Shown in pieces: positions 51,912 through 59,165 of a stretch of 59,165 nt of DNA; the first letter of the stretch is position 1, and every line of letters starts with the position of its first letter. Under the pieces are notes generated by a model. The model was not told where the DNA came from. It saw only the letters and a program-made list of their open reading frames with translations, and searched no databases. The stretch covers positions 1 through 59,165 of the forward strand of contig QHRW01000129.1 of assembly GCA_003220265.1 (NCBI GenBank), given 5' to 3'. The position numbers were made by a program, and so were the translations under genes. The DNA is from Candidatus Rokuibacteriota bacterium (GTDB lineage: Bacteria; Methylomirabilota; Methylomirabilia; Rokubacteriales; CSP1-6).

Positions 51912-52658
51912 TCAGTCGGAAAGCGGGCTGGAGTCCACGCCGCCTGTGTGTGGCATCACGACGGCGCCCGCGACGTCGGGCAGGCGGGGCGTGAGCCAGC
52001 GGAACACGAGGGTCGCAGCGGCGGCGCCGAGCAGCTGCGCGGCGATGAACCCCGGGGCGTCCAGCGGCCGGATCCCGGCAAACGTGTCGGTCATCGAGCG
52101 CGCCAGCGTCACGGCCGGGTTCGCGAACGACGTCGAGGCCGTGAACCAGTAGGCCGCCGTGACGTAGGCCGCGACAGCGAACGGGGCGACCGAGGGGCGC
52201 TGGCGCGCGCAGCCCCAGATCACCGCGAGCAAGCCGAAGGTCGCCACCAGCTCGCTGAATGCCTGCCCCGGTCCCGACCGCGCGTGGCGTGAGGCGAAGA
52301 ACAGCGGCAGCTCGAACATCACGTGGGCCGCCGCCACCCCGACGAACGCTCCGAAGATCTGGACGGCGACGTAGGAGGGAACTTCCCGCCACGCGAGGCC
52401 GCCCTGGGAGGCGTCGGCCAGCGTGACGGCCGGATTGAAGTGAGCGCCCGAGATCGGACCGAAGGTCAGGATGAGGGCCGCGAGTGCCGCGCCCGTGGCC
52501 AGCGCGTTGGCCAGCAGCGCCACCGCGACGTTGCCGCCGGCCAATCGTTCGCCCATGATGCCGGACCCGACGACGGTGGCGAGGAGGAGGGCGGTTCCGA
52601 GCGCCTCGGCGACGAGGCGCCGGGCGATCGTGAATTGTTGCGATTCCGTGACGGCCAA
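51912..52658 (-). CDS. MIP-family aquaporin (AqpS-like)
   Basis: The 248-residue protein has six helices plus two NPA half-helices (GAHFNPAVTLADA and TSFANPAVTLARS), and a wide-pore pattern like aquaglyceroporins. Beside an arsenate reductase gene it most resembles AqpS, which lets arsenite leave the cell. The TTG at 52658 with GGAGG five bases upstream is the start; the frame to 52727 overlaps the divergent arsC. Only 37 bases separate the two divergent starts. Confidence 0.87.
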   Translation of the reverse strand: MAVTESQQFTIARRLVAEALGTALLLATVVGSGIMGERLAGGNVAVALLANALATGAALAALILTFGPISGAHFNPAVTLADASQGGLAWREVPSYVAVQIFGAFVGVAAAHVMFELPLFFASRHARSGPGQAFSELVATFGLLAVIWGCARQRPSVAPFAVAAYVTAAYWFTASTSFANPAVTLARSMTDTFAGIRPLDAPGFIAAQLLGAAAATLVFRWLTPRLPDVAGAVVMPHTGGVDSSPLSD

Positions 52659-52695
52659 GGCAACCTCCCCGGCGAGACTATACAGTGGAGGCCGC

Positions 52696-53054
52696 GTGAA
52701 CAAGCAGCGCGTCCTGTTTCTCTGCACTCACAACTCCGCGCGCAGCCAGATGGCCGAGGGCTTCCTGCGCGCGATGGCCGGTGATCGGTTCGACGCGCAG
52801 AGCGCCGGCACCGAGAAGACCGCGGTGAACCCCTGTTCGCCGGCCTCATGCACGAGCCCTGGGATTACCTCATCACGGTGTGCGACGACGCGAACGAGCG
52901 GTGCCCCTTCGTGCCCGGCAGGCACAAGCGGCTGCACTGGTCGTTCGAGGACCCATCACGCGCAAGCGGAAGCGACGAGAACCGGTTGGCGACGTTCCGC
53001 CGCGTCCGCGACCAGATCGAGGCGCGACTCGCGGACTGGATCGAGACGCGCTAG
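52696..53054 (+). pseudogene. arsC: Arsenate reductase (thioredoxin type), broken by internal deletion and frameshift
   Basis: The N-terminal part (VLFLCTHNSARSQMAEGFLR to SAGTEKTAVNP) is in one frame, from a GTG at 52696 with GGAG five bases before. The C-terminal part (LFAGLMHEPWDYLITVCDDA to LADWIETR*) is in another frame. The switch is at about 52831-52834. Compared with the family, about 25 residues between AVNP and the DYLITVCDD strand are missing. Both parts keep their catalytic cysteines. The gene is either decayed or misassembled here. Confidence 0.82.
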
Positions 53055-53774
53055 TCAGCCGGGCCGCGCTTCCGCGTCGGCCAGGATCGTGCACGCCGGG
53101 TGGCGCCGGAGCGCCGAGGCGGGGAGGGCGGGCGTGATCGGCCCATCGAGCAGGCGGCCGAGCGCATCACGCTTGCCGCCGCCGCTCACCAGCACCACGA
53201 CCTCCCGTGCGGCCATGATGGTCGCCACGCCGAGGGTGACGGCGGAGTCACAGACGGCGCCCTGGATCACCTCGTCGGTGAGGATGTAGTCGACGGTCGA
53301 GGCGAGCAGGCGCACGGGACGCGTGCGGGAGCCGAAATCGGCGGGCGGCTCGTTCGACGCGAGGTGGCCGTTCGGCCCCAGCCCAAGCATCACGAGATCC
53401 AGGCCGCCAGCCTCGACGATGCGACGTTCGTAGCGCTCGCACATCACGGTCAAGTCGCCCGCATCCACCGCAAACGGGCAGCAGCGCTCCGCCGTGATGC
53501 CGGCCCACGCCAGGAGCTCCGTCCGCACCTGGCGCCAGAAATACCCGTCCGGCGGCGCGGGCGGACAGAGCTCGTCCACCGAGAACACGCGCATCCGCGA
53601 GTAGTCGACGGGCGCCGTCGCTTGCAGCGCCTGCAGCACGCGATACATCCGCCGCGGCGTCCGTCCGGCCGGCACGGCCATGGCCAGCTCCGGCCGCGCG
53701 CGCACGCGATCGCGAAAGAGCTCGGCCGCAATCTCGGCGAGCTGTCCGGCGTCGCGCGCGACCACGAGGCGCAT
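53055..53774 (-). CDS. Glucosamine-6-phosphate deaminase-like protein (NagB/6PGL fold)
   Basis: The 239-residue protein has AMAVPAGRTPRRMYRVL, VFSVDELCP, LVMLGLGPNGHLASNEPPA and a C-terminal GVATIMAAREVVVLVSGGGK. NGHLASNEP and the ASR-TRPVRLL continuation fit NagB better than 6-phosphogluconolactonase. NagB converts glucosamine-6-phosphate to fructose-6-phosphate and ammonia. It is convergent with arsC and lies inside the arsenic cluster without an obvious functional link. Confidence 0.82.
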   Translation of the reverse strand: MRLVVARDAGQLAEIAAELFRDRVRARPELAMAVPAGRTPRRMYRVLQALQATAPVDYSRMRVFSVDELCPPAPPDGYFWRQVRTELLAWAGITAERCCPFAVDAGDLTVMCERYERRIVEAGGLDLVMLGLGPNGHLASNEPPADFGSRTRPVRLLASTVDYILTDEVIQGAVCDSAVTLGVATIMAAREVVVLVSGGGKRDALGRLLDGPITPALPASALRRHPACTILADAEARPG

Positions 53775-53828
53775 GGCCCAGGAGTGTACTCGCGCCCGGT
53801 TGCTATAGTGGAGGCGCGGAGGCTAGCC

Positions 53829-54644
53829 ATGGCTGAGCAGGACATCAAGGCGGTGGTGAAGGACAAGTACGGCAAGGCCGCGCTCCGGGTGACCAGCGGC
53901 GAGGGCGGCGCGTGCTGCGGCTCGACGCCTTCGCGCGGCGAGGCCGATCCGATCACCTCCAACCTCTACGGCTGCTCGGAGACCGCCGAGCTGCCGGCCG
54001 AGGCGGTGGCGGCCTCGCTCGGCTGCGGCAATCCGACCGCACTGGCCGATCTGCGCACCGGCGAGACCGTGCTCGGCCTCGGCTCGGGTGGCGGTATCGA
54101 CGTGCTCCTCTCGGCGCGGCGCGTGGGCCCGACGGGCAAGGCGTACGGGCTCGACATGACGGACGAGATGCTCGCCCTCGCCCGCGACAACCAGCGCAAG
54201 GCCGGCGTCACCAACGTCGAGTTCCTCAAGGGCGAGATCGAGGCGGTACCGCTGCCGAACGATACGGTCGACGTCATCATCTCCAACTGCGTGATCAACC
54301 TCTCGGCCGACAAGGACCGTGTGTTCGCCGAGGCCTTCCGCGTGCTGAAGCCGGGCGGCCGCTTCGCCGTGTCGGACGTGGTGGTGCGGGGCGAGGTGCC
54401 GGCTTCGATCCGTCGCAGCATTGAGCTGTGGATCGGCTGCGTCGCGGGCGCGCTGAGCGAGGACGACTACCGCGCCAAGCTGGCCAAGGCCGGCTTCACG
54501 GACATCGAGATCGAGCCCACGCGGATCTATCGCGCCGAGGACGCCCGCGAGTTCCTGGCCGGCGCCGGCCTCGACGCCGACGCCATCGCGCCGCAGGTGA
54601 ACGACAGGTTCATGAGCGCCTTCGTCCGGGCCCGCAAGGCCTGA
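53829..54644 (+). CDS. arsM: Arsenite S-adenosylmethionine methyltransferase
   Basis: The 271-residue protein matches ArsM: the N-terminal VKDKYGKAALRV, GACCGS, SNLYGCSETAELP, the SAM motif VLGLGSGGGIDVLLSARRV, YGLDMTDEML, VDVIISNCVINLSADK with a conserved cysteine and LWIGCVAGAL with another. It methylates arsenite to volatile forms. Cysteines in CCGS, SNC and GC suit arsenite binding. It shares the region with the aquaporin and broken arsC; no arsR is seen. Confidence 0.93.
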   Translation: MAEQDIKAVVKDKYGKAALRVTSGEGGACCGSTPSRGEADPITSNLYGCSETAELPAEAVAASLGCGNPTALADLRTGETVLGLGSGGGIDVLLSARRVGPTGKAYGLDMTDEMLALARDNQRKAGVTNVEFLKGEIEAVPLPNDTVDVIISNCVINLSADKDRVFAEAFRVLKPGGRFAVSDVVVRGEVPASIRRSIELWIGCVAGALSEDDYRAKLAKAGFTDIEIEPTRIYRAEDAREFLAGAGLDADAIAPQVNDRFMSAFVRARKA

Positions 54645-54652
54645 CCGCCGCC

Positions 54653-54692
54653 CCGTCGCGCAACATTTACAGGAGCGTCATCGTCCCGTAAC
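54653..54692 (+). promoter_or_regulatory. Pho-box-like site before phoB
   Basis: GCGTCAT at 54675 and CCGTAAC at 54686 are 7-base units at 11-base spacing. Weaker units CATTTAC (54664) and CCGTCGC (54653) continue the phase upstream. The site lies about 25-60 bases before phoB and would allow autoregulation. Confidence 0.5.
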
Positions 54693-54715
54693 GAGCGGGT
54701 CCGAGACTCGGGCCC

Positions 54716-55444
54716 ATGAAGAGTGGAGCCAACCCGCGATCCAGCGGCCGCGTCCTCGTCGTCGAGGACGAGCGGGACGTGGCCGAGCTCCTCCGCTACA
54801 ACCTGACCAAGGACGGCTACGACGTCGTGCTGGCCGCCACCGGCGCCGACGCCGTCAAGCAGGCCCACGAGGCCCACCCGGACGTCGTCCTGCTCGACAT
54901 CATGGTGCCCCAGCTCAACGGCTGGGAGATCTGCCGCCGCCTCAAGCAGGACGCCGAGACGCGCGCCATCCCGGTGATCATGGTCACCGGCCGCGTCGAG
55001 GAGGGCGACAAGGTCCTCGGCTTCGAGGTGGGGGCCGACGACTACGTCACCAAGCCCTTCTCGCCGCGCGAGCTGCTGGCCCGCATCCGCGCCGTCGCCC
55101 GCCGCGGCCGCGTCGATCCCGTCGGCCGCAAGACGCAGGTCAAGGTGGGCGACCTCGAGATCGATCGCCACCGCTTCGAGGTCCGCATGAAGGGCCGCGC
55201 CGTCGCGCTCACCCCCAAGGAGTTCGAGCTCCTCGCGCTGCTGGCGAACTCCCCCGGGCGCGTCTTCGGGCGTGACGAGCTCCTGGACGCCGTGTGGGGC
55301 CGCGACGGCTTCGTCGAGCCGCGCACGGTGGACGTCCACCTCGCGCGTCTGCGGCGGAAGTTCACGGCGGCCCGCGTGCCGGCCCCCGGTGTCGAGACCG
55401 TCCGCGGGGTGGGGTACCGCCTGCGGGAGCCGGCCGGTTCGTAA
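54716..55444 (+). CDS. phoB: Phosphate regulon response regulator PhoB
   Basis: The 242-residue regulator has a receiver (RVLVVEDERDVAELLRYNL; VVLLDIMVPQLNGWEICRRL; VTKPFSPRELLARI) and a winged helix (ALTPKEFELLALLANSPGRV, RTVDVHLARLRRKF, VRGVGYRLRE). LRYNL and PRELLARI are typical of PhoB. It stands directly before pstS, 75 bases away, with Pho-box-like units at both ends of the gene. Confidence 0.88.
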   Translation: MKSGANPRSSGRVLVVEDERDVAELLRYNLTKDGYDVVLAATGADAVKQAHEAHPDVVLLDIMVPQLNGWEICRRLKQDAETRAIPVIMVTGRVEEGDKVLGFEVGADDYVTKPFSPRELLARIRAVARRGRVDPVGRKTQVKVGDLEIDRHRFEVRMKGRAVALTPKEFELLALLANSPGRVFGRDELLDAVWGRDGFVEPRTVDVHLARLRRKFTAARVPAPGVETVRGVGYRLREPAGS

Positions 55445-55478
55445 CACGCTCGTAACAGACGCGTCATCCGATCGCAAC
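55439..55478 (+). promoter_or_regulatory. Pho box of pstSCA
   Basis: Four units at exact 11-base period: TCGTAAC (55439), TCGTAAC (55450), GCGTCAT (55461), TCGCAAC (55472). Seven-base direct repeats with four-base spacers are the form of PhoB boxes. The first unit overlaps the phoB stop and the site ends 41 bases before the pstS ATG. Confidence 0.7.
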
Positions 55479-55519
55479 GCCCGTACGGGATCATCCAAGC
55501 CAACGACAAGGGAGAGCAC

Positions 55520-56491
55520 ATGATGAAGATGCGTGGGATCGTGGCGGGCCTGGCGGCCGCCCTCGTCCTTGGCGGTACGGCGGGCGCGCAGGTGACGGTC
55601 GACTCCGCGCTGACGGCGTACAAGCCGGCCAGCGGCGTGAGCGGCAACCTCTCGAGCGTCGGCTCCGACAGCCTCAACAACCTCATGACGTTCTGGGCCG
55701 AGCTGTACGCGCGCTACTACCCGAACGCCAAGGTCCAGATCGAGGGCAAGGGATCCTCGACGGCGCCGCCCGCCCTGATCTCCGGCACCGCGCAGCTGGG
55801 GCCGATGTCGCGCGAGATGAAGGGCAGCGAGGTGGACCAGTTCGAGAAGAAGTACGGCTACAAGCCCACGGCGCTTCGTACCTCGGTGGATGCGCTGGCG
55901 GTCTTCGTCAACAAGGACAACCCGATCAAGTGCCTGAGCCTCACGCAGGTCGATGCGATGTTCTCGAAGTCCCGTCGCCGCGGCGCCAAGGACGACATCA
56001 CCACCTGGGGCCAGCTCGGGCTCACCGGTGAGTGGGCGAACAAGCCGATCAGCCTGTACGGCCGGAACTCGGCTTCCGGCACCTATGGCTTCTTCAAGGA
56101 GCACTCGCTGAGGAACGGCGACTACAAGGACTCCGTGAAGGAGCAGCCGGGCTCTGCCTCCGTCGTCCAGGGCGTGACCGTCGACCGGTTCGCCGTCGGC
56201 TACAGCGGCATCGGCTACGCCACGGCGGGCGTTCGCGCAGTGCCGCTCGCCGAGGCTGACGGCGGCAAGTGCATGGAGGCAACCGCCGACAACGCGTACA
56301 GCGGCAACTATCCGCTCGCCCGCTTCCTCTATGTCTACGTCAACAAGACCCCGGGCAAGCCGCTCGACCCGCTCGTGCGCGAGTTCACCAAGCTGATGTT
56401 CTCGCGGGAGGGCCAGGAAGCGGTCGTCAAGGACGGCTACTTCCCGATCCCGGCCAGCGTGGCGAAGGAAGAGCTGAACAAGGTCCTCTAG
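55520..56491 (+). CDS. pstS: Phosphate ABC transporter substrate-binding protein
   Basis: The 323-residue protein has a signal peptide (GIVAGLAAALVLGGTAGAQ). The PstS-like body has VGSDSLNNLMTFWAELYARY, GKGSSTAPPALISGTAQLGP, YGRNSASGTYGFFKEHSL and FVNKDNPIKCLSL. It captures phosphate in the periplasm. GGGAG lies a few bases before the ATG. It is followed directly by pstC. Confidence 0.94.
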   Translation: MMKMRGIVAGLAAALVLGGTAGAQVTVDSALTAYKPASGVSGNLSSVGSDSLNNLMTFWAELYARYYPNAKVQIEGKGSSTAPPALISGTAQLGPMSREMKGSEVDQFEKKYGYKPTALRTSVDALAVFVNKDNPIKCLSLTQVDAMFSKSRRRGAKDDITTWGQLGLTGEWANKPISLYGRNSASGTYGFFKEHSLRNGDYKDSVKEQPGSASVVQGVTVDRFAVGYSGIGYATAGVRAVPLAEADGGKCMEATADNAYSGNYPLARFLYVYVNKTPGKPLDPLVREFTKLMFSREGQEAVVKDGYFPIPASVAKEELNKVL

Positions 56492-58759
56492 GTGGCGATC
56501 AACACCGGCGCGCTACGCGGGGGGCGGCCGGAAGCTCCGGCCCGCCCCCTCGCAGCGTCGCGGTCGCGGACCGCGCGGCGGATCCTGCTCGACCGCTGGG
56601 CGGCGCGGCTGGTCGTCCTCGGCGGCGTGCTGATCATCGCTTCGATTCTTGCCATCCTGGTCGTGATCGTGGGCGAGGTGTGGCCGCTGTTCCGGCCCGC
56701 GGCAGCCGAGCGCTTGAGCGCGTCGCTCGTCGGTGGACCGCCGGCGCCCGGCGATGCGGTGGGCGTCGACGAGTACCGCGAGATCGCCTACACGATCACG
56801 TCCGACTCGTTGCAGTTCACGCCCCTGCGCGTCGGCGGCCGTTACCCGGCGATTCCGGTACCCGGCCTGGAGGGCGCCCGCATCACGGCCGTCGGCGAGA
56901 GCGCGCGAGGGCGCCATCTGCTGGGCACCTCCGACGGGCGCGTGGTGGAGCTCGACGTGAAATTCCAGGTCGAGTTCAAGGACGGCAAGCGGGTGCTCAC
57001 GCCGCAGCAGGAGTTCGGCGCGCCGGTGGCGCTCGATCCCGAACGCAAGCGGGCGATCGTGCGCCTGGCGGGCGTGGTGACGGGCTCCGGTCCCATCGTC
57101 GTCGCCCAGGTGGGGCCGCGAGATCTCGTCATGCAGACCGTGGTGGAGAAGAAGGCGCTCATCGGAGCGCCGCGGCGTGAAGCCTCGCTCCAGGCGCTGC
57201 CGCTGGAGGTCGAGGGCGAGATCACGGCCTTCCGCCTCGACGGCCGCGGCGACGACCTGATCCTCGGGACCTCGCATGGGCAGCTCGTGCGCTACGACCT
57301 GCGCGACAAGACCAATCCTCGGCCGGCCGACCGTTCGGCGGTCTCGACCGCCGCCCTCACGCTCGTGCAGTTCCTCAACGGCGATCGCACGGTCGTGGTC
57401 GGCGATGGCGCGGGCGCGGTCTCGACGTGGCAGCTTCTGCCGTCGCCCGGTGGCGGCGCCCCGCGACTGACCCGGATCCACGAGTTCGAGCGCCACGGCG
57501 CTCCGGTCGTGGCGGCCAGCCCGTCGCGCCGCGACAAGGGCTTCGTGACCGCGGACGCGGCCGGCGGCCTTCACCTCAACTACGGAACGTCGGGCGCCAC
57601 GCTGCTCCGCCTGGCCGACAGCGGGGGCCTGCGCGGCGCGACGTTCGCGCCGAAGGCCGACGGCATCGTCACCGTCGATGAAGGCGGCCGGCTCTCGCAC
57701 TGGGCGGTCCACAACCCGCACCCGGAGATCACGCTCGCCACGGTGTTCGCCCCCGTGTGGTACGAGGGCTACGCGCAGCCGGAATACGTCTGGCAGTCGA
57801 CCGGCGGCACCGACGACTTCGAGGCCAAGTTCAGCCTCACGCCGCTCGTGTACGGCACGCTGAAGGGCACGTTCTACGCCCTGCTCTTCGCCGTGCCGCT
57901 GGCGCTCCTGGCCGCGCTCTACGTCAGCGAGTTCATGCACCCGTCCGTGAAGGCCTACGTCAAGCCGGTGGTGGAGATCATGGCGGCGCTGCCCAGTGTC
58001 GTGCTGGGTTTCCTGGCGGGGCTGTGGCTGGCGCCGCTGGTGGAGCGCGTCGTGCCCGGGCTCTTCCTGCTCCCGCTCGTCGAGACGGCCTGCATCCTGA
58101 CCGCGCTGCTGCTGTGGCGCTTGCTCCCGCTTCGCCTGCGGCAATGGGTGCGACCGGGCACCGAAGTGTTCCTGCTGGTTCCCGTCGTCATCGCCGGCGC
58201 GTGGCTGGCGTTCGGCCTCGGCGGCCTCGTGGAGCGCGCGCTGCTGGGCGGCGACTACCGCGGCTGGCTGCTGAGCGCGCTCGGCCTCACCTTCGACCAG
58301 CGCAACTCGCTGGTGGTCGGCGTGGCCATGGGCTTCGCGGTGATCCCGATCATCTTCACGATCGCCGAGGACTCGCTGGCCAACGTGCCCCAGCACCTGC
58401 GGGCGGGCTCGCTGGCCCTCGGCGCCACGCGCTGGCAGACCGCGCTGCGCATCGTCCTGCCCACCGCGAGCCCCGGCATCTTCTCGGCCATCATGATCGG
58501 CTTCGGCCGCGCGGTGGGCGAGACGATGATCGTCCTGATGGCCACCGGCAACACGCCCGTGATGGACACGAACATCTTCAGCGGCTTTCGCGCGTTGAGC
58601 GCCAACGTGGCCGTGGAGCTGCCGGAGGCGCCGGAAGGGGGCAGCCTCTTCCGCGTGCTGTTCCTGGCGGCCTTCCTCCTCTTCTGCCTCACGTTCGCCG
58701 TGAACACGGTCGCCGAGCTGGTGCGGCTGCGGCTGCGCCGGAAGTACCGATACCTGTGA
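56492..58759 (+). CDS. pstC: Phosphate ABC transporter permease PstC, long form
   Basis: The 755-residue protein has an N-terminal membrane helix (LVVLGGVLIIASILAILVV). About 370 residues of periplasmic beta-rich, propeller-like sequence follow (LEGARITAVGESARGRHLLG, DGRGDDLILGTSHGQLVRYD). The PstC permease begins near residue 450 (LVYGTLKGTFYALLFAVPLA, PQHLRAGSLALGATRWQTAL, GFGRAVGETMIVLMATGN). The long form is known in some proteobacteria such as Pseudomonas. The GTG follows the pstS stop with no gap. Confidence 0.92.
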   Translation: MAINTGALRGGRPEAPARPLAASRSRTARRILLDRWAARLVVLGGVLIIASILAILVVIVGEVWPLFRPAAAERLSASLVGGPPAPGDAVGVDEYREIAYTITSDSLQFTPLRVGGRYPAIPVPGLEGARITAVGESARGRHLLGTSDGRVVELDVKFQVEFKDGKRVLTPQQEFGAPVALDPERKRAIVRLAGVVTGSGPIVVAQVGPRDLVMQTVVEKKALIGAPRREASLQALPLEVEGEITAFRLDGRGDDLILGTSHGQLVRYDLRDKTNPRPADRSAVSTAALTLVQFLNGDRTVVVGDGAGAVSTWQLLPSPGGGAPRLTRIHEFERHGAPVVAASPSRRDKGFVTADAAGGLHLNYGTSGATLLRLADSGGLRGATFAPKADGIVTVDEGGRLSHWAVHNPHPEITLATVFAPVWYEGYAQPEYVWQSTGGTDDFEAKFSLTPLVYGTLKGTFYALLFAVPLALLAALYVSEFMHPSVKAYVKPVVEIMAALPSVVLGFLAGLWLAPLVERVVPGLFLLPLVETACILTALLLWRLLPLRLRQWVRPGTEVFLLVPVVIAGAWLAFGLGGLVERALLGGDYRGWLLSALGLTFDQRNSLVVGVAMGFAVIPIIFTIAEDSLANVPQHLRAGSLALGATRWQTALRIVLPTASPGIFSAIMIGFGRAVGETMIVLMATGNTPVMDTNIFSGFRALSANVAVELPEAPEGGSLFRVLFLAAFLLFCLTFAVNTVAELVRLRLRRKYRYL

Positions 58760-59165
58760 GCAGGCGCGACGCCCGCAAGCTCTGGCGCAGCGGCGAGCCG
58801 TTCATCTGGCTCACCGGCGGCGCGCTGGCCCTGGCGCTGATCATGGTGGCCGGCCTCGTCGGCGTCATCGCGATGAACGCGCTCGGCTTCTTCTGGCCGG
58901 CCGATATCGTCCGCCTCACGCTGCGCGACGGCAAGGTGCTGACGGGTCCCGTGGTGGCGCGAGAGACCATCCCCGGCCGCGACGGCTTTCGGATCAAGCT
59001 GAAGGTGGCCAACCGCGATCTCTACGGCGCCGACTTCGTGTGGGTGGACGAGGCGCAGATCGTCGCGCGGGCGACGCCCGGCAACGTCGCCGTGATCGAG
59101 CGCACGGAGTGGGGCGACCTCATCGGCACCATCTCGGCGGTGCGGGACGGCGATCGCGTGGTGGC
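58756..59165 (+). CDS. pstA: Phosphate ABC transporter permease PstA, N-terminal part
   Basis: The first 136 codons are present; the gene runs past the window. It starts with a membrane helix (WLTGGALALALIMVAGLVGV), then a periplasmic beta-rich domain (IVRLTLRDGKVLTGPVVARE, FVWVDEAQIVAR, VIERTEWGDLIGTI) like the extended PstA that accompanies long PstC. The GTG overlaps the pstC stop as GTGA. The permease core itself lies outside the window, so the name rests on context and this domain. Confidence 0.82.
   Translation, partial: MSRRDARKLWRSGEPFIWLTGGALALALIMVAGLVGVIAMNALGFFWPADIVRLTLRDGKVLTGPVVARETIPGRDGFRIKLKVANRDLYGADFVWVDEAQIVARATPGNVAVIERTEWGDLIGTISAVRDGDRVV

Noticed and set aside
53055..53774. 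6-phosphogluconolactonase as the name of the minus-strand gene
   Set aside because: The NGHLASNEP segment and the following ASR-TRP pattern fit glucosamine-6-phosphate deaminase better; the two share a fold.

Overview
The window is very GC-rich, densely packed bacterial chromosome with many ATGA/GTGA stop-start overlaps and frequent GTG/TTG starts. A complete bacterial F420 pathway, LivF-type transport, several sigma54-type regulators and a glnK-amt-glnA plus urea/urease island suggest an environmental, soil or subsurface lineage such as Rokubacteria/Methylomirabilota. That placement is inference from gene content; no rRNA or marker gene is present. No tRNA, rRNA, IS element or CRISPR array was found, and no gene-free stretch exceeds about 300 bases.

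Layout. 1-9.7 kb: the end of a LivF-like ATPase, a four-GAF hybrid histidine kinase, a thiolase/DUF35 pair, a membrane-anchored helical protein, an enolase-superfamily enzyme, and a c-di-GMP pair (HD-GYP regulator and diguanylate cyclase). 9.8-12.3 kb: a TusA-like protein, a NifS-like protein lacking the PLP lysine, a HAD phosphatase and a CopD-like membrane protein. 12.3-21.5 kb (minus strand): an F420 island with an F420-type luciferase-like oxidoreductase, cofG, cofH, HU, a GNAT, cofD, a second GNAT, cofC, cofE, an F420:NADP reductase and an Ldh2-family dehydrogenase. 21.6-28.9 kb: an MFS transporter, a GlrK/QseG/GlrR-like signalling operon with an extra REC-GAF-kinase, and another luciferase-like oxidoreductase.

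28.9-44.6 kb is the nitrogen island: glnK-amt, glnA, a small unknown gene, an ANTAR regulator, then urtABCDE-ureABC-ureEFGD. Three GG-N10-GC sigma54-type promoters precede glnK, the ANTAR gene and urtA. The urtA leader holds a duplicated 29-bp unit and a long stem next to the ribosome binding site. I read this as a candidate ANTAR-controlled RNA switch for urea uptake and hydrolysis.

44.7-59.2 kb is mostly phosphate and arsenic biology: a secreted protein, DUF47/PhoU-like plus Pit, a PhoB-like regulator, a HAD phosphatase, PhoR, a methylglyoxal synthase-like protein and a degenerate inositol monophosphatase-like protein. These are followed by an aquaporin, a broken arsC, a NagB-like protein, arsM, and phoB-pstS-pstC-pstA (cut by the window end). 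Several sites with 7-bp units at 11-bp period look like Pho boxes.

Two families of intergenic double-hairpin repeats are dispersed through the window. Their stems are preserved by compensatory base changes.
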